A DNA stretch of 64,000 nt from Pyropia haitanensis. Taxonomy: Eukaryota > Rhodophyta > Bangiophyceae > Bangiales > Bangiaceae. The notes under the pieces are model-generated. The model made no database searches. It had not been told where the DNA came from and saw only the letters and a list, made by a program, of their open reading frames with translations. The position numbers were made by a program, and so were the translations under genes. Positions 41,211 through 53,698 of this stretch are shown here, piece after piece. Each line of letters begins with the position of its first letter. The stretch's first letter is position 1. The stretch lies in contig SDUX01000001.1 of NCBI GenBank assembly GCA_008729055.1, positions 2,767,206 to 2,831,205 of the forward strand, written 5' to 3'.

Positions 41211-42194
41211 TTGTGTCCGTGCGAGTCGATCGGGCCGACTGGGACTTGCGAAGCGTTGGTCAACTGTTGGTGCCAAGTTGTGTGATGTGTACAGAGGTGT
41301 GTGTGGTGTACATACCGGTGGGGGATTACTGGCGGGGTCTTTGTGTAGTGTTGCATTGTTTGTGGAGCGATGACGTTAGCCCTGTGCGGTTATGCGCTTT
41401 GTGTCGCGTGATTGCTGCTGTTGATACGTTGTGGATGACGGGCATGAACCATACCGCCGCTCTTGTGCGAGTCTGTCGCAGTCCTATGCGCGCTTACCGG
41501 CATGCCAACACTGAGTGCCACCCCTCAGCGGCTCGTGATGACCATGTTGCCTTGCATGTCGTGCACCACCGTCAAGCGCACAGCCGACCAGGACTGTGGC
41601 ACTACGGCCTGTCAAGTGTTTGCCGACATCACCCCATGCAGTATCTGACAGCAAAACAACGTCATCCGCAGCCTTTCCTCACGTGAGACTGCCGACACTC
41701 GGCCACACACCACAAACAAACTGGGCGGGCAGGCCAACTGGCTGCCAGGGTTGGGCCCTCAAAAACGCAAGCCAGCGCACGGGAAGCCCGCGCCGCTTGG
41801 TGTACAGACAGACGGATGGAAGCATGGAACAGATGTTAAGAAGCCCGGCCGATGTTGCTTTGGGTGAAGAAAGAGATGAAGGATAAATGAGTCGTACGAT
41901 ACAGACCGGAGGCTGCACTGCCCGACAAAGGCAGCAGCCCCTGCCACGCCCCACAAAAAAAGTAAAAAAGAAGGTACACCCCAGTGGAAAGGAAGTCTCA
42001 CCCGAAAACGACACACAACAAGAGGAAAGAAAAAAACAGACGGTGATCAAGCAGACGAGCAAAGGGATAACGTTCACCTCGCACGGTGAGAGTGGAGAGC
42101 GGCACTCGAGGCCGGGCCTAAGGTATATGCACGTGGTGTGCCGGCCGTACGGTGCCCCCCCCCTCCCCTCGCCTCCTGCGGCTCCAGGAACGCA
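41211..42194. other. Intergenic between convergent GST and zinc-finger gene
   Basis: 3' flanks. The first 300 bp are T/G-rich and of lower GC, as a 3' UTR might be. 41890-42060 has A-rich patches, T-rich on the sense strand of the zinc-finger gene. No gene seen. Confidence 0.5.
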
Positions 42195-42743
42195 TCAGTA
42201 GGCGTGGCCGTAGGAGCCCGTGCCGCTTCCCCGGCACTTGGAGCACCGCATCTCGCGGGTGCCATCGCAGCAGCTGCACCGCACGGGCACCGTTTCTGGT
42301 TGCGGCACGGGCTGCCCAGCGAGCGCATTGTCAATGTCCTCGGTCAGCTCCGCCCACGACTTGAGCACCGTTTGCATGCGGGTGCCGGTGCCCTTGCACC
42401 AGGTGCACCTTGACCGGCCCGAGCCGGCGCACCACAAGCAGCTCGTGCGGCCGTCCTTCATCACCCCGTCCTCGTGCACGTTGGTCGGCACCAGCGTCAG
42501 CAGCAGCTGCCGTTCCAGGCGGTCGCGCAGCTGGTTGCCGTCCTCGCTGCCACTGTCGGCAGCGTCCCGGGCACCACCATCGCCGGGGGGGGGGGCCGGC
42601 GCGCCCGCCCCCATGCGCACCGTGGCCGGCGCCGACGCCCGCAGTCCCCGCCGGGGCTGCGACCGGCATGTACAGGCGCAGGCGGGGAGGGCGCCCCCTA
42701 GCGCCACGCCTGTCGACGGCACAAACGTTGGAATGGACTCCAT
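42195..42743 (-). CDS. DnaJ-type zinc-finger protein, probably plastid (BSD2/LQY1-like)
   Basis: Small protein with four CxxCxGxG-like motifs but no J domain, a class that includes plastid chaperone and disulfide-exchange proteins such as BSD2 and LQY1. 182 residues. Residues 1-45 are Ser/Ala/Arg-rich with few acidic residues and look like a transit peptide. An acidic linker follows, then CLWCAGSGRSRCTWCKGTGT. After about 40 residues containing LKSWAELTEDIDNAL comes CSCCDGTREMRCSKCRGSGTG near the end. The spacer between the two pairs is longer than in DnaJ. No transmembrane helix, which favours BSD2-like over LQY1-like. Single exon, start ATG 42743 after a C/T leader with a C run. Partner and exact role are inference. 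Confidence 0.75.
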   Translation of the reverse strand: MESIPTFVPSTGVALGGALPACACTCRSQPRRGLRASAPATVRMGAGAPAPPPGDGGARDAADSGSEDGNQLRDRLERQLLLTLVPTNVHEDGVMKDGRTSCLWCAGSGRSRCTWCKGTGTRMQTVLKSWAELTEDIDNALAGQPVPQPETVPVRCSCCDGTREMRCSKCRGSGTGSYGHAY

Positions 42744-43964
42744 GGTGGGAGGGTAAGGTGGGTGTGGAACGGGGCGGGAAAACGAGCGCCCAGCAAGAGG
42801 GAATGACGGCGATAGTAGACTGTGCGAGGTAGGAGTCAGGGGGGGGGGGGGGGATGGAGAGCTTATGAAGCGGGACCCAACGGCGAGTGCGCAGTCACCG
42901 GTGCAGGGGACGGGAAGCGCGACGGCGCGAAATGAATGCACGGGTTCTACGCCGGGGTACGACAGCGTCCCACGTGCGCAGTCTTGTACGCTCGCTGCCG
43001 GCGGCCCTTCCACCGTGCACTGCCACCGGCAAGGCGCCAACAAAATCCAATTGGGCGCGCGGCGGCGGCCCTCCCCCCCAGCGTCTGCCACAAGGGCCAC
43101 CGTACGTCTTGCCCCCCCTGCGGGCCGTGTATCTGTCCCCGCTGTGTTGGGCGCAGTGTGGAAGCATGCGCCGACCCCCCCCCCCCCCCCCCCCCAGGAG
43201 AGGCCCCAGGGCGTGGCGGCGCATGTCGGCGGAGCAGTGGCCCGCCGCCTGCGGCCGCCGCACCAGCAACGTACGAGGCGCGCCACAGCTGTCTGGCCTG
43301 TGTCTCTGCCGCCGCCGCGCGCGCGCCATCGCAGCGGGGGTGCCTGGATAGAACCGGGCTGGCAGGGCCACCCCGCGCACCTTCCACTCTCGCACTCCCG
43401 AAGGGCGGCCGACGGCAATGGACGGCCGTCGGTGGCTATGAAAGCAGCATACCGGTTCGCGGCCTGTGCTGATTGGAACGGCTGCAAAAACACAGCTGTG
43501 GCGGCGGTCAGGGGGGGGGGGTTGGCGCCAGCTGCGGCCAAGCCATATGATGACCAAATCACACGAGCGCTGGCGTCAGCTAATGCAGCCACGTGGTGGC
43601 GACCGTCAGCCGCACGCCTCTTGACTAAAGTCCACCAAAGTCGTACACAGTCAAACTGATGGGGTGTTGGACTGGATCTGTCTTGGAACAATTCTACACT
43701 TGACCAGTACTGTTCCTGGTGAGACTGCTGCTCGCTGGACTCTTCGGTACACACACATCGAGGCATCCGCGCGCCCTTCACGTCGCCTTCGCCTTTGTCA
43801 ACAGCGTCACTGACCCCACGGCCACGGCGGGCGCCCGCGCGGCGACCGACCCGCACTACGTCTGCCCAAGCTTTTTGACCCCGCCATCCCCCCGTGCTCC
43901 CGTCTTCTCTGCTTTTTTTTTTTTCTCTTTCTTTTGTTTTTTTTCTTTTTCCCGTGGCGACGCC
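42744..43964. other. Divergent intergenic region
   Basis: C/T leader of the zinc-finger gene (minus), GC-rich low-complexity middle, C run at 43176-43195, then a T-rich pyrimidine tract (43905-43951, with T12 at 43913) directly upstream of the DMAP1 start. No gene. Confidence 0.5.
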
Positions 43965-45716
43965 ATGGCAGACCGTCGTGCCCCGCCGCCGCCGCCCCCC
44001 CCCGCCCCCCCTCCCCCCCCCAACGCCGCGGCACCGCCCTCCACCCCCGCCACGCCCGTTGCCGTGCCCGCCACGCCCACCGCGCCCGCCACCCCTGCGA
44101 GCGCGGGCGCGTCGCTCACCCCCGCGGGCGGCACGCGCATGGCGGCGCTGTCGGCCTCCCCGCCCGCGGCGGCCCACCCCGCCGCCGCGGGCGGCGCCGC
44201 GGGTGCGCTGACGCCCGCCGCGACGGCAGGCGGCGGCGGCGGCGGTGGCGGCGGCGGCGCCGGCCGCGGGGGCGCCGGTGGCGGGGGGGGGGCGGCGGCG
44301 CGGCGTCCCCGCCGGCCGGCGGCGCCGCGTCCCCGTCTGCGGCGGCCGCCGCGGCGCGGCAGCGGCCGCCGCTGGCGCCCCGCCGGGACGCCGTGTCACG
44401 GCAGCTGTTCCTCCTGACGGGGGGCGTGACGCCGCCGCCGCTGGTGCCGTCCGCGCCCCTGCTGGTGGTGCCCCCGCCGGTGAGGGGTGCCCCGACCGCC
44501 GCCGCCGCCGCCAGTGGCGGTGCTGCCGCCGCCGCTGCCGCCGCCGCTGTCCCGCCGGCCGCGACACCCGCCGCCGCCGCCGCCGCCGCCGCCGCGGCGC
44601 CCGCCGTTGCCGCGGCGGCACCCGCAGCCGCCGTGGCCGCGCCCACCCCCGCCGCCGCCGCACCCGCCGCCGCCGCTGCGGTACCCGGCGGCACCGCTGG
44701 TGCGCCCGCCGCGGTCGCGGCCGCGCCCCCCACCACCGCCGCCGCCGCTCCCGCGGCTGCCGCCGCTGCGCCCACCGCCGCCACCGCCACTCGCGCTATC
44801 GCCCCACCTGTCGCCGCGCCGGCCGCAGCGGTCGCCGCCCCCACCGCCGCGGCCGCGCCCGCGCCCGCCGCCGCCACCGCCGCTGGTGCTCCCGCCGCCG
44901 CTGCCCGAGCTGCACCCACCGCCGCTGCGCCTCCCGCCGGAGCTGCCCCTCCTTCCGGGGCGGCGGCGGCAGCGGCGGCGGCGGCGGCGGCGGCCGGCGG
45001 CGGCGGCGCCGCCCCTGCGGCTGCGACCCCCGCCGCGGCCGCCGATGGCGTGGCTGGTGCGACCCCTCGCCCCCTGCAGCCGCGCCCCCCCCGCCCCCGC
45101 GGCGTCACCTGGACGCACGCGCCCGTGCGGCTCCCCCCCCCCGCCTCCCCCGCGGGCCTCCACCACTGGGTCCGCTCCGCCGCCGCCGGGGAGGTGTCCC
45201 CCTTTGCGCGGTACCTCAAGCCCCTCGCGCTGCTCACCTACACCGACGCCGAGTGGGACGCGTGGCTCGCGCCGCTCCAGCCGCTGCCGCCAATGGCCAT
45301 CAACGCCCCCAGCGTCGGCACCGGCGCCGAGGCGGGCCGCCGGCACGTCGGCCTCGGCGGCGGCGTGTACGTGGCGGGCGTCAGCGGCGGCGCCGCCGCG
45401 CCGGTGCGGCCGACCGACGCGGTGCCGGTGGTGCGGCCGTGGAGCCGCGCCGAGACGGAGGCGCTGTGGCGGCTCGCCGCCGCGTACGACCTCCGCTGGG
45501 TGGTCATGGCGGACCGGTGGGACGGGGCGCGCTGGGGGGACCGGTCGGTGGACGAGCTCAAGGACCGCTACTACTCGCTGACGCGGCGGCTCGTCGAGGG
45601 CCGCGCCCGCCTCGCCGTCGCGGCGGGCGCGTTGCCGGCGGCGGCGGTCGCGGCCGCCGCGACGGGGCCGCAGGGGGTGCCCGTCCCGGCTGGCGGCGGC
45701 GGTACCCCCGCGGGGC

Positions 45717-45748
<32 letters not shown>

Positions 45749-46945
45749 GCCGCCGCGCCCGCGGGCGCGGCGGCCACGCCAGGGGCAGCGGCGGCGGCGG
45801 CGCCCGCCGCGGCGGCCGCCGCCGGCCGCGGCGCGGCTGCCGAGCCGGCCGGTGCGGCGGGCGCGCCCGCCACGCCGGGCGCGGCGGCGGCGGACCCGGC
45901 GGCCGCCGCGGCGGCGGCGGCGCGCGCCGCCCACCCCCCCGGCGCGCCGCTGCCCGGCAGCGTGGGCGCCCTCCAAAAGCACTGCACCTCCCTCGTCAAC
46001 AACCCGTTTGACTTTGAGTACGAGTGCATGCGCAAGGCGCAGCTGGCGGCGGCGGCGGCGGTGCCCAAGGCGACGCTCCGCGCCGAGGAGGAGGTCGTGC
46101 GCGAGGCGCGGCGGATCGAGGCGACGCGCAAGCGGGTGGCCAAGGAGCGGGCGCGGGTGGCCAAGCTGGCGGGGCCCCCGCCGCTGCTCCACCGGGGGGG
46201 GGCGGCGGCGGGCGGCGGCGGCGCGGGGCCCGCGTCGCCCACGGCGGCGGCGGCCGCCGCCGCCGCTGCCGCCGCGGCTGCCAACGCTGCCGCCGCGGGG
46301 GGGGGGTCGGTGGCGGCGGCCGCCGCTGCCGCGGCGGCCTCGGCCGCGGCCAACGCGGCCGCGGCGGCGAGCGCGGCGGCGTTGCCGGCCGGCGGGGGTG
46401 GCGGCGGGGGCGGCGGCGCCGGTGGTGGCGCCAGTGGCGGCGGCGGCAGCCGCCGCCGCCTCCTCGGCCGCCCCCCCGCCCCCCTCTTCCCCAACCGCCG
46501 CGTCACGCCCGGCGCGTACGCGCGGTCGCGGGCGGTGTACGCGCCGTCGGCGAGCTCCGCGCGGCTGGCCAAGCGCGTCGACGCGGTGCTCGAGGAGCTC
46601 GGCGTCGGCGCGCGCGTGACGCCCACCCCCGCCGTTGTCGACGCGTACGACCTGCTCCGCGGCGGCGTCGGCCGCCTCGTCGAGCTCGTCCGCCTCGTGT
46701 CGCGCAAGGAGGAGGAGGTGGCGGGCGTGCGGGCGGCGGTGGAGCGCGCGCGCGCGGCGGCGCGGGAGGCGGGGGTGCTGCCGCCGGCCGGGGCGGGCGG
46801 GGGCGGGAGGGTGGGGGCGGGGGGCGCCGCCGCCCCAGAGGTGGCGGCCAAGGCGGACAGGGGGGGGGGGGGGGGGGTGAAGCGCCGGCGGAGCGAGGGG
46901 GGGGGGGACGCCGCGGCCGCCGCGGTGCCCATGACCGACGTCTGA
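43965..46945 (+). CDS. DMAP1/SWC4 subunit of SWR1 and NuA4 complexes
   Basis: Nuclear chromatin protein shared by SWR1-type remodellers (H2A.Z exchange) and NuA4 acetyltransferase. Order of features: Pro/Ala-rich N-terminus, then RDAVSRQLFLLTGG, a very long poly-Ala/Pro region (44490-45060), and the conserved core VTWTHAPVRLP, SPFARYLKPLALLTYTDAEWD. The SANT-like domain follows: PWSRAETEALWRLAAAYDLRWVVMADRWD and RSVDELKDRYYSL. Next come FDFEYECMRKAQL and a charged helix rich in Arg/Glu. The C-terminal DMAP1 domain runs from SSARLAKRVDAVLEELGV through VTPTPAVVDAY to the end. About 993 residues against about 470 in human; the excess is Ala/Gly linker. The ATG at 43965 is in a different frame from the core; the change falls on a G run at 44283-44292. 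No intron needed otherwise. Confidence 0.9.
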
Positions 46946-48386
46946 GCGGCGGCTGCCGACGCTGCTGGGGGCATGCCATTTTGCCGGGGCGCCCGCTATG
47001 GGCTGATCTGTTCTCTGGGGAGCGCACCAGTCGGGGAGCCGACTGCCTGGTGTCCGCAGGCGCACGCTCCGCGCGCAGCGAGCGCGTGCGCTGTGCGCTC
47101 CCCCTCCACCTCTTCCGTCTGCTCGTCCGCCCCTCTGGGCACTCGTGAGCGGGGTCTCCGCCGCTCAGACGCCGGGGACGGGTCCGTGACCCCTCCGCCG
47201 TCGCGCCCGGTCCCCCCCCTACCGACGGTGCGACGCGTTTTGTCTGCCGGCCGCGGGGTCATCCAGACTTCTCCGCTCACGCCCCCACACCCATCCGTGC
47301 TCGCTAGCTGTGGCTGCAGAGTCGTACATGCGGGGGAGCACGTGCACCCCAAGATGCGGTCACGCCTCACGTCAAGCCGTGACCAACAAGGTATGTTTCT
47401 GTGTAGCTTGCAGCGCCTCGTGGACTGCCGCCACCGCCGCATCAAGAAGCAGAGGCGTGTCCACAGAGTCAGAGACACGTTTGGTGGGGTGGTGGGCGGC
47501 GACAGCCGGTGCCGATGGTGGTGGTGGTGGTGTTGCTGCTGGGCAGCCTCCGCACCAGGATTGGCCAGCCCATCCCGAGAGGGGATGCGTCCGCGGTGGG
47601 CAAGGCCGCCGCGGCCGAGACGGCGGACCCTTCGGAGGGTCTCTCCCCAAAGCGGCGTGACCCTGCATCGCCGCCGACAAGGGACAAGTCACCCCCAATT
47701 CCTGTCACGCAGATCCCACCCACGATCGGTGACCGTCATCTCGATGGATCGCCACGACGTGGCCGCGAGGGGGGGGGGGGGTGGCGGCGCTGCACCTGCA
47801 GGGACAGCCGCCCTCCTCTGCCTTCCGCCCCCCCCCCCCCCCACCCAGGCACTGTTTCGGCGCCCTCGCAGCCCCTCGCCAGAGACGCCGCTGGGGCCAC
47901 GCTTCGTGCGCGTCGGATACACGGGTGCATCCACGCGGGTTTGGCGGGGGGGGGTGGGGGGGGGGGGGGTCGGCGGTGGTCGTCGACCCGTTCGACGGCC
48001 TGCCCCCGCCGTGGCCCCTTGGGCGGCGGCGCGCCGCTGCGCGCGCGCCGCCGCGTCGCCGCGCCCGCCGCGCCGGTCCGCGCCCGCGGCGGCCCGGCCG
48101 CCCCGCCGCCGCCGCCGCCGCCCGCCATTGCACCCGCGTGGCGCGGCGCGACCGCTGGCGTCGCCCCCGCCCGCCCCCGGCCGCGTCGTCCGCTGTCGTT
48201 GCTGGGCTGTGCGTGCGGGCCACGCCCCACCGTCCGCCCGCGCTCCCCGCTTGGTTTCCCCCCCCTTGGCCGGCCGGGGTCCCCCACCTCTTGGCCCGTG
48301 TGGACTCGCTTTGCCCGCCTTTCCCGTCGCGTTTTTCCTCCGCTCCCCCCCCCCCCCCCCCGCCGTGCGCTCGCGTGTTGCCGACC
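46946..48386. other. Intergenic and leader of the large repeat protein gene
   Basis: 1.4 kb without a recognised gene. A minus-strand frame at 47372-47698 ends in a protein-like stretch (SVDTPLLLDAAVAAVHEAL) but has no supported start. Several G and C runs. 48240-48385 is a strong C/T tract leading to the ATG. Confidence 0.5.
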
Positions 48387-48467
48387 ATGGCGCCCCACGG
48401 GGTCGCGCCGTCGACGGCCGCCCCGCCGGCGGGCGGCGACGCGGCCACCGCCAATGGTGCTGGCGGC

Positions 48468-48526
<59 letters not shown>

Positions 48527-48732
48527 CGCCCCCGCTGCGTGCCCGCCGGGCGCGCCGCTCCGCAAGCGCCAGCGCGTCGGGGGGGCGGCCGCCGGCGGCG
48601 GCGGCGGCGTCGCGCGGGCGGCGCCCCGGCTGGGGGACCCGCCCGGCCGGCGGTCGCCGCGCGCGTCAGAGGCCTTGCCGTTTGTGGATCTCACGGCGCC
48701 GTCGCCGCCGGCGAGCTTGTCGGGAGGGGGGA

Positions 48733-48768
<36 letters not shown>

Positions 48769-51700
48769 GGGGTGGCGGGGGTGAGCCGGTGACGACCATG
48801 GCGCCGGGCATTTTCAAGTCGACGCTGCTCTTGACCAGGCAGGCGACGGCCGGTGCTGTGTCCCGGTCGGGGGCCCCCACGGGCGGTGGCGGCGCCGTGG
48901 CGTCGACGGCGGTGACCACCTCCCCGGTGACGCCCGACGTGGGCGGCCCGCCGTCGCCCCGCGGCCGCGGCGGCCGCACCGGGCGTGGCGGCGGGTCGGC
49001 GGGCGCGCCCGTGGGCCACCGCGCCCAGCCGCGGGCCGACGCCGTGACGCCGCGTGCGCTACGCGCGTTTGACGACCCGGTTGTGTCGGCGCCGTCGCGG
49101 TCATCGTCGCCGCTGCCGGCGCGGGCACCCGCGCGGGCGCCGGCGCGGTCGGAGCGGACCCCATCGACCGAGGCGACGCTGCCGCCGCCGCGCCTGTGGT
49201 CGTCCGAGTCCAACTCTGAGGACGAGGACTCCCCGAGTGTCCAGTCGGCGTCTGAGGACGATACAAACGACGCGGATTGGCGCGGGCCCGGCGATGGCTC
49301 TGCCGCCATGCGCCCACCGGCGCGTTTACCGGCGGACACGCCCTGTCGTCAAACACGGCGTGCGGCGGCCAAGTGCACGCGCAAGGCGAGTGGCAAAGCG
49401 GCCGCCACCCAGCCGCGTGGCTGCATTGACCTGTGTACGCCATCGCCGCCCAACGAGCCGGCAGAGGCACCGGTCGTGGAGCCGCTCCTGAGCGACTCTG
49501 CGGAGGTTTCGGTTGCGGCTGGCGAGTCTGCCGCGGGCTCGCTCGATCGTCCCCCGGATAGGGCTTCAGTCGTCGCCGAAACCGCCGCCACGGTCACTCC
49601 TGATGACCGGCACGTCGTTCCTGCGCGGTCACCCAGTCCACCTGCGGAGGTAGACCCCCCTGTGCGTCGCTGCGGCCGCCGTGCCGCCGTGCCGGCGGCG
49701 GCAGCGGCGCTGGCGACGCCGCGCACCATCTCCTCGCCATCATCCAGTGGACCTGCCGTGGATGATGTTGCCGCTTTGGTGGACCAGGAGATTGAGCCTC
49801 TGAAATTGGCCTCTACGGGCGAGCGGCGTGCCGAGTCCGCGCCGATAGCTGCCGCGGTGTCGCCGGTGAGGATTCGACCCCGGCGGCGTCGGCGCGACGT
49901 TGGCGGTGACGCACCCGTTGCGACGCCGCGCTCTCCTTCGCCGCCGATGACCGGTGGACCCGCGGTGAACGGCGCTGTCGCTGCAGAGGCGGTGGAGCCT
50001 GAGCTTCCGGAGGTTGCCACCTCGGGCGAGCGGCGTTCCGAGTCCGCGCCGGCGGCACGCACGGTGCCAGCTGTGAGGATTAAACCCCGGCGCCGTGACC
50101 ACCACGCCGGCGGTGACGCGCCCGATGCGACGCCGCGCCCTGCTTGTGGGCTGATGACTGGTGGGCTCGCTGTGCATGACGCTGCCGCCACGGTGGGGCC
50201 CGCGATGAACGACGCTGTCGCTGCAGATGCGGTAGAACCTGAGCTTCAGGGGGTGGTCACGACGGGCGAGCGGCATGCCGCGTCTGCGCCGGCAGCACGC
50301 ACGGTGCCTCCTGTGAGGATTAGACCCCGGCGCCGTGACCACCACGCCGGTGGTGACGCGCCCGATGCGACGCCGCGCCCTGCTTCTGGGCTGATGACCG
50401 GTGGGCCCGCTGGGAATGACGCTGCTGCCGTGGTGGAGAATGAACCTCGAACTGTGACCAGCACGGGCGAGCGACCTGCGGAATCCGCGCCAGTAGCCCG
50501 CACTGTGTTGCCTGTGAAGATCAGACTCACGCCGCGCGGACACGACGTTGGCGGTGACACCCCCATTGCGACGCCGCACCCTGCTTCTCGGCCGACGACG
50601 GGTCGGCCCGCCACGGATGAAGCTGCCGCTGTGGTGGAGGTTGAGTCAAGGCAGATGGGGACCGTGGTCGAACTGCCGTCTGTGCCCTCGCCGACAGTGT
50701 TTGCTGCTGAATTCGACACCGAGCGCCTGCCTGGGGCTCCCGCGACGGAGCGGCCTGAAAGTGTCCTTCCTGTGGCCGCCTCGACAGAGCCGCCCGTGGA
50801 GCTCCTGCCAGCGTTCATTCACGTAGACCTCTCTGCCAGGCCTGGACCGTCAGATCCCACGGCTGAGCGGGACATCGAGCTGTTGCCTATGCCCCCCGCC
50901 GCTGAGGAAGTTCCGGAGCCCTTGTCGTTGACGCCCACAGCCGTCCTGGATGCGGAACCAGACGGCCCCGGGCCGGCGTCAGGTGCGCGTGAGCTGATAG
51001 CCTCTTTACTGCCTGTGGACGCTGCGGCTGGCGCCGACGGCTCGTCTGCCGCTATCCCTGCGGCTGGTGACACCGGCTCTGCCGGCGATGGCGTGGCTGA
51101 TGTTGTTGACCCGGCTGACCCTGCTGACGCGGCCGAATGTGTCCTCACGCGTGGCTCTTTGCAAGCACCGAGCATCCCTCCCCCCCCCGTTTTGGAGCCC
51201 TGCATTGAGGAGGAGCATGCGATATGGTTTATTGTGCCTGACGACCTGTCGACGGAGGAGATTCACAGTGCCGGGGGCTTGGCACCAGGCTCGTACCACT
51301 ACGTCCACGACCGGATGGAGACTACGCTGCCGAGTGAGGTCATGGCAGCTGCGGCTGCCGCGGGCGCACGCACAGCGGCAGCTGTGGCAGGGAGTGAACT
51401 CGCTGTAGCGGCAGCCGCAACCGCACGTGCAGCAGCTGCAGCAAGAGCGCGTGTACCGGAGGCACCACCCGCGTCTTCCGCGGCCGTGGGTGCGCAAGCG
51501 ACAGCAGCGGCGTCGGGTAGACCGGCACCAGCGCCGGCGTCGGGTGCATCGGCGGCGGCGGTGTCGGGTGCGCAGGGGGTATCGCCCCCACGTGGTGTGT
51601 CGGCTTCCCCACGGGCACCTCCGGAGCCCCCACGTGGGGAGGGCCCACGAGCAGCGCGGCCGGCACCACCACCCCCCAATCCCGCACGTTCCACTACGGA

Positions 51701-53646
51701 CGCGGCCGCTGGCAGGAGTGGCACTCGCCGACCCGCCCCGGCGGTGGGCGCTTCCAGGCGGCCCCCGACCGCAGCTCCCGCGGGTACCGGCCGCGGGGCG
51801 GTGTCGTTTGGCCCCCGTGGCCGGCGTGCTCCGCTTGCAGAGGTACAGGCGGCGCTGGCCGCACGGCTTGCCAGGGAGGCGGCTGCATCCTCTGGTGTGC
51901 GCTATGGCGGTGCGACCGCCGGCATGCCATTCGCGCGACCTGCTAGAGAGCCGTCGGCCCCACCTGGGGTGCGTTCTGGCAGCATGTCCTTCCCTGGGGA
52001 GACTGATGCGCCAGCGTCGCCTTCTGACGGACGCCATGACAGCACGGTCTCTCAAGAGACCCCCGAGGTGCCGGCTTCGAGTGGTGGCCTCCGCCGTGAC
52101 GGCACACTGCTCGAAGGTGATGCGGTCCCTGGGACGTGCGTCGAAGGTTCCTCCCCAGTGACGGTCGCGTCGCCGACGCTCGACCAGTCGGATCAAGAGG
52201 GTGCCGGTGCGCCTCCCTTGCCGGGTGTGACGACATCGTTGGCGTCCTTGGCTGAGAGCGAGGCGAGTGACGCGGATGAGATCTACGACTCGACCTGGCA
52301 CGCGGCCTTCCTGCACAAGGACGCACCCGAGGACGTGGACTACGAGCCTCTCCCAACGGTGGTGCAGTGCCGTGAGACCTACGACTGCGATTTGGACGGC
52401 GGTCTGGGCGCGTGGGTACACGCACAGCGGGTCCATGCCCTCGTTTATGGGCGGGAGGCGACTCGGGCAGCCGTAGACCCGCTTGCACCCCCACCACGGC
52501 GGAGAGCGCCGACCTCGACGACGCGGCGCGGGTCAGCGGCCGGAACGCCGCGTCCGCAGGCGGCAGGCGAGGACGCTCCGTCGACGGGGGAGGCGCCTGC
52601 GTCTCCCACCTCTTCCAGTGGCAGCGTCCCGTGGGAGACGGCTCATGTCCCATCCGTGCCACGCATCCCAGTGTCCAAGTCTGCGCCGCAGCCGCGGCGT
52701 CGAGCGCCGTCGCCTCCACGGTCGTCGTCGCAGTCGTCGTCGCGGTCGTCGTCATGGTCGTCGTCGCGGTCGTCGTCGCGGTCGTCGTCACGGTCGTCAC
52801 GGTCGTCGTCCTCCCGGTCGCCGTCGCGGTCACGGCGGCGGCGCTCGAGGCGGTCTCGCCGATCGGCAAAGCGACACACGTCCTCGAGGCGGCAGTCCCG
52901 GTCGCCTCGTCGTTCGCATCGACGGTCGCCATCGCGGTCCGACTCGCCCTCACGGTCCCAGCACCAGTCACCACGGCGGCCACACTCGCAGTCCCTGGGC
53001 CGTCCACCACAGGCGCGTTCTTCGCGGCGGCAGGGGTCGCGGTCGCAGTCTCGGCGGCGGTCGCTTTCGCGGTCCCGGCGGCGGTTGCCGTCCCCACGTC
53101 AGCGCCACCCGTCCAGCGCCCGTGGGCACGACCGCGGGCGGGGGCGGGAGCACTCCCGCACCCGCGACGGCCGCCGCTACCGCGGCGATGATGGCCGCCG
53201 GCGGGACGACGACGCCGACCGCCGCCGCCACCGCAGCGGCGATGGCCACCGGTCCCACCGCCACCGCGGCGGCGCCGACGGCGGGCGCTCGCGCTCCGCC
53301 TGCGCCCCGCGGCGTTCGCTGTCGCCGCGCGGCGGCGGCGGCACCCGCGGGGGTGCGCCCACACCGCGGCCCATCGCCCCACCGGTCGACGGGGCGGCCG
53401 GCGAGTGGGTGTGGAAGCCGGCGACGGTTGCTCCGCCGCCGGTGCAGGTGTCTCAGCCTGCGTGGGCCGCGAGGGGGACGGGAAGGCCGTACGGCAGCTG
53501 GGATGGTCGCGGCGGCGGCGGCGCCTATGGCCGCAGCGGTGGGCGTGGCGGGCGGGGGGGGGCGATGCACGGCGGCGGACGGGGGGGGCCCCGGGCGGCG
53601 CGAGGCGGCCGGGGTGGTGGCCGGGGTGGTGGCCGGGGTGGAGGGC

Positions 53647-53698
<52 letters not shown>

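Noticed and set aside
47372..47698. Minus-strand frame ending in a protein-like helix
   Set aside because: Upstream part is low complexity, no start or splice acceptor in frame is convincing, and no family is recognised.
52690..52850. cggtcgtcg satellite-like repeat
   Set aside because: It is the RS-dipeptide coding region of the large protein in a continuous frame, not an independent repeat element.
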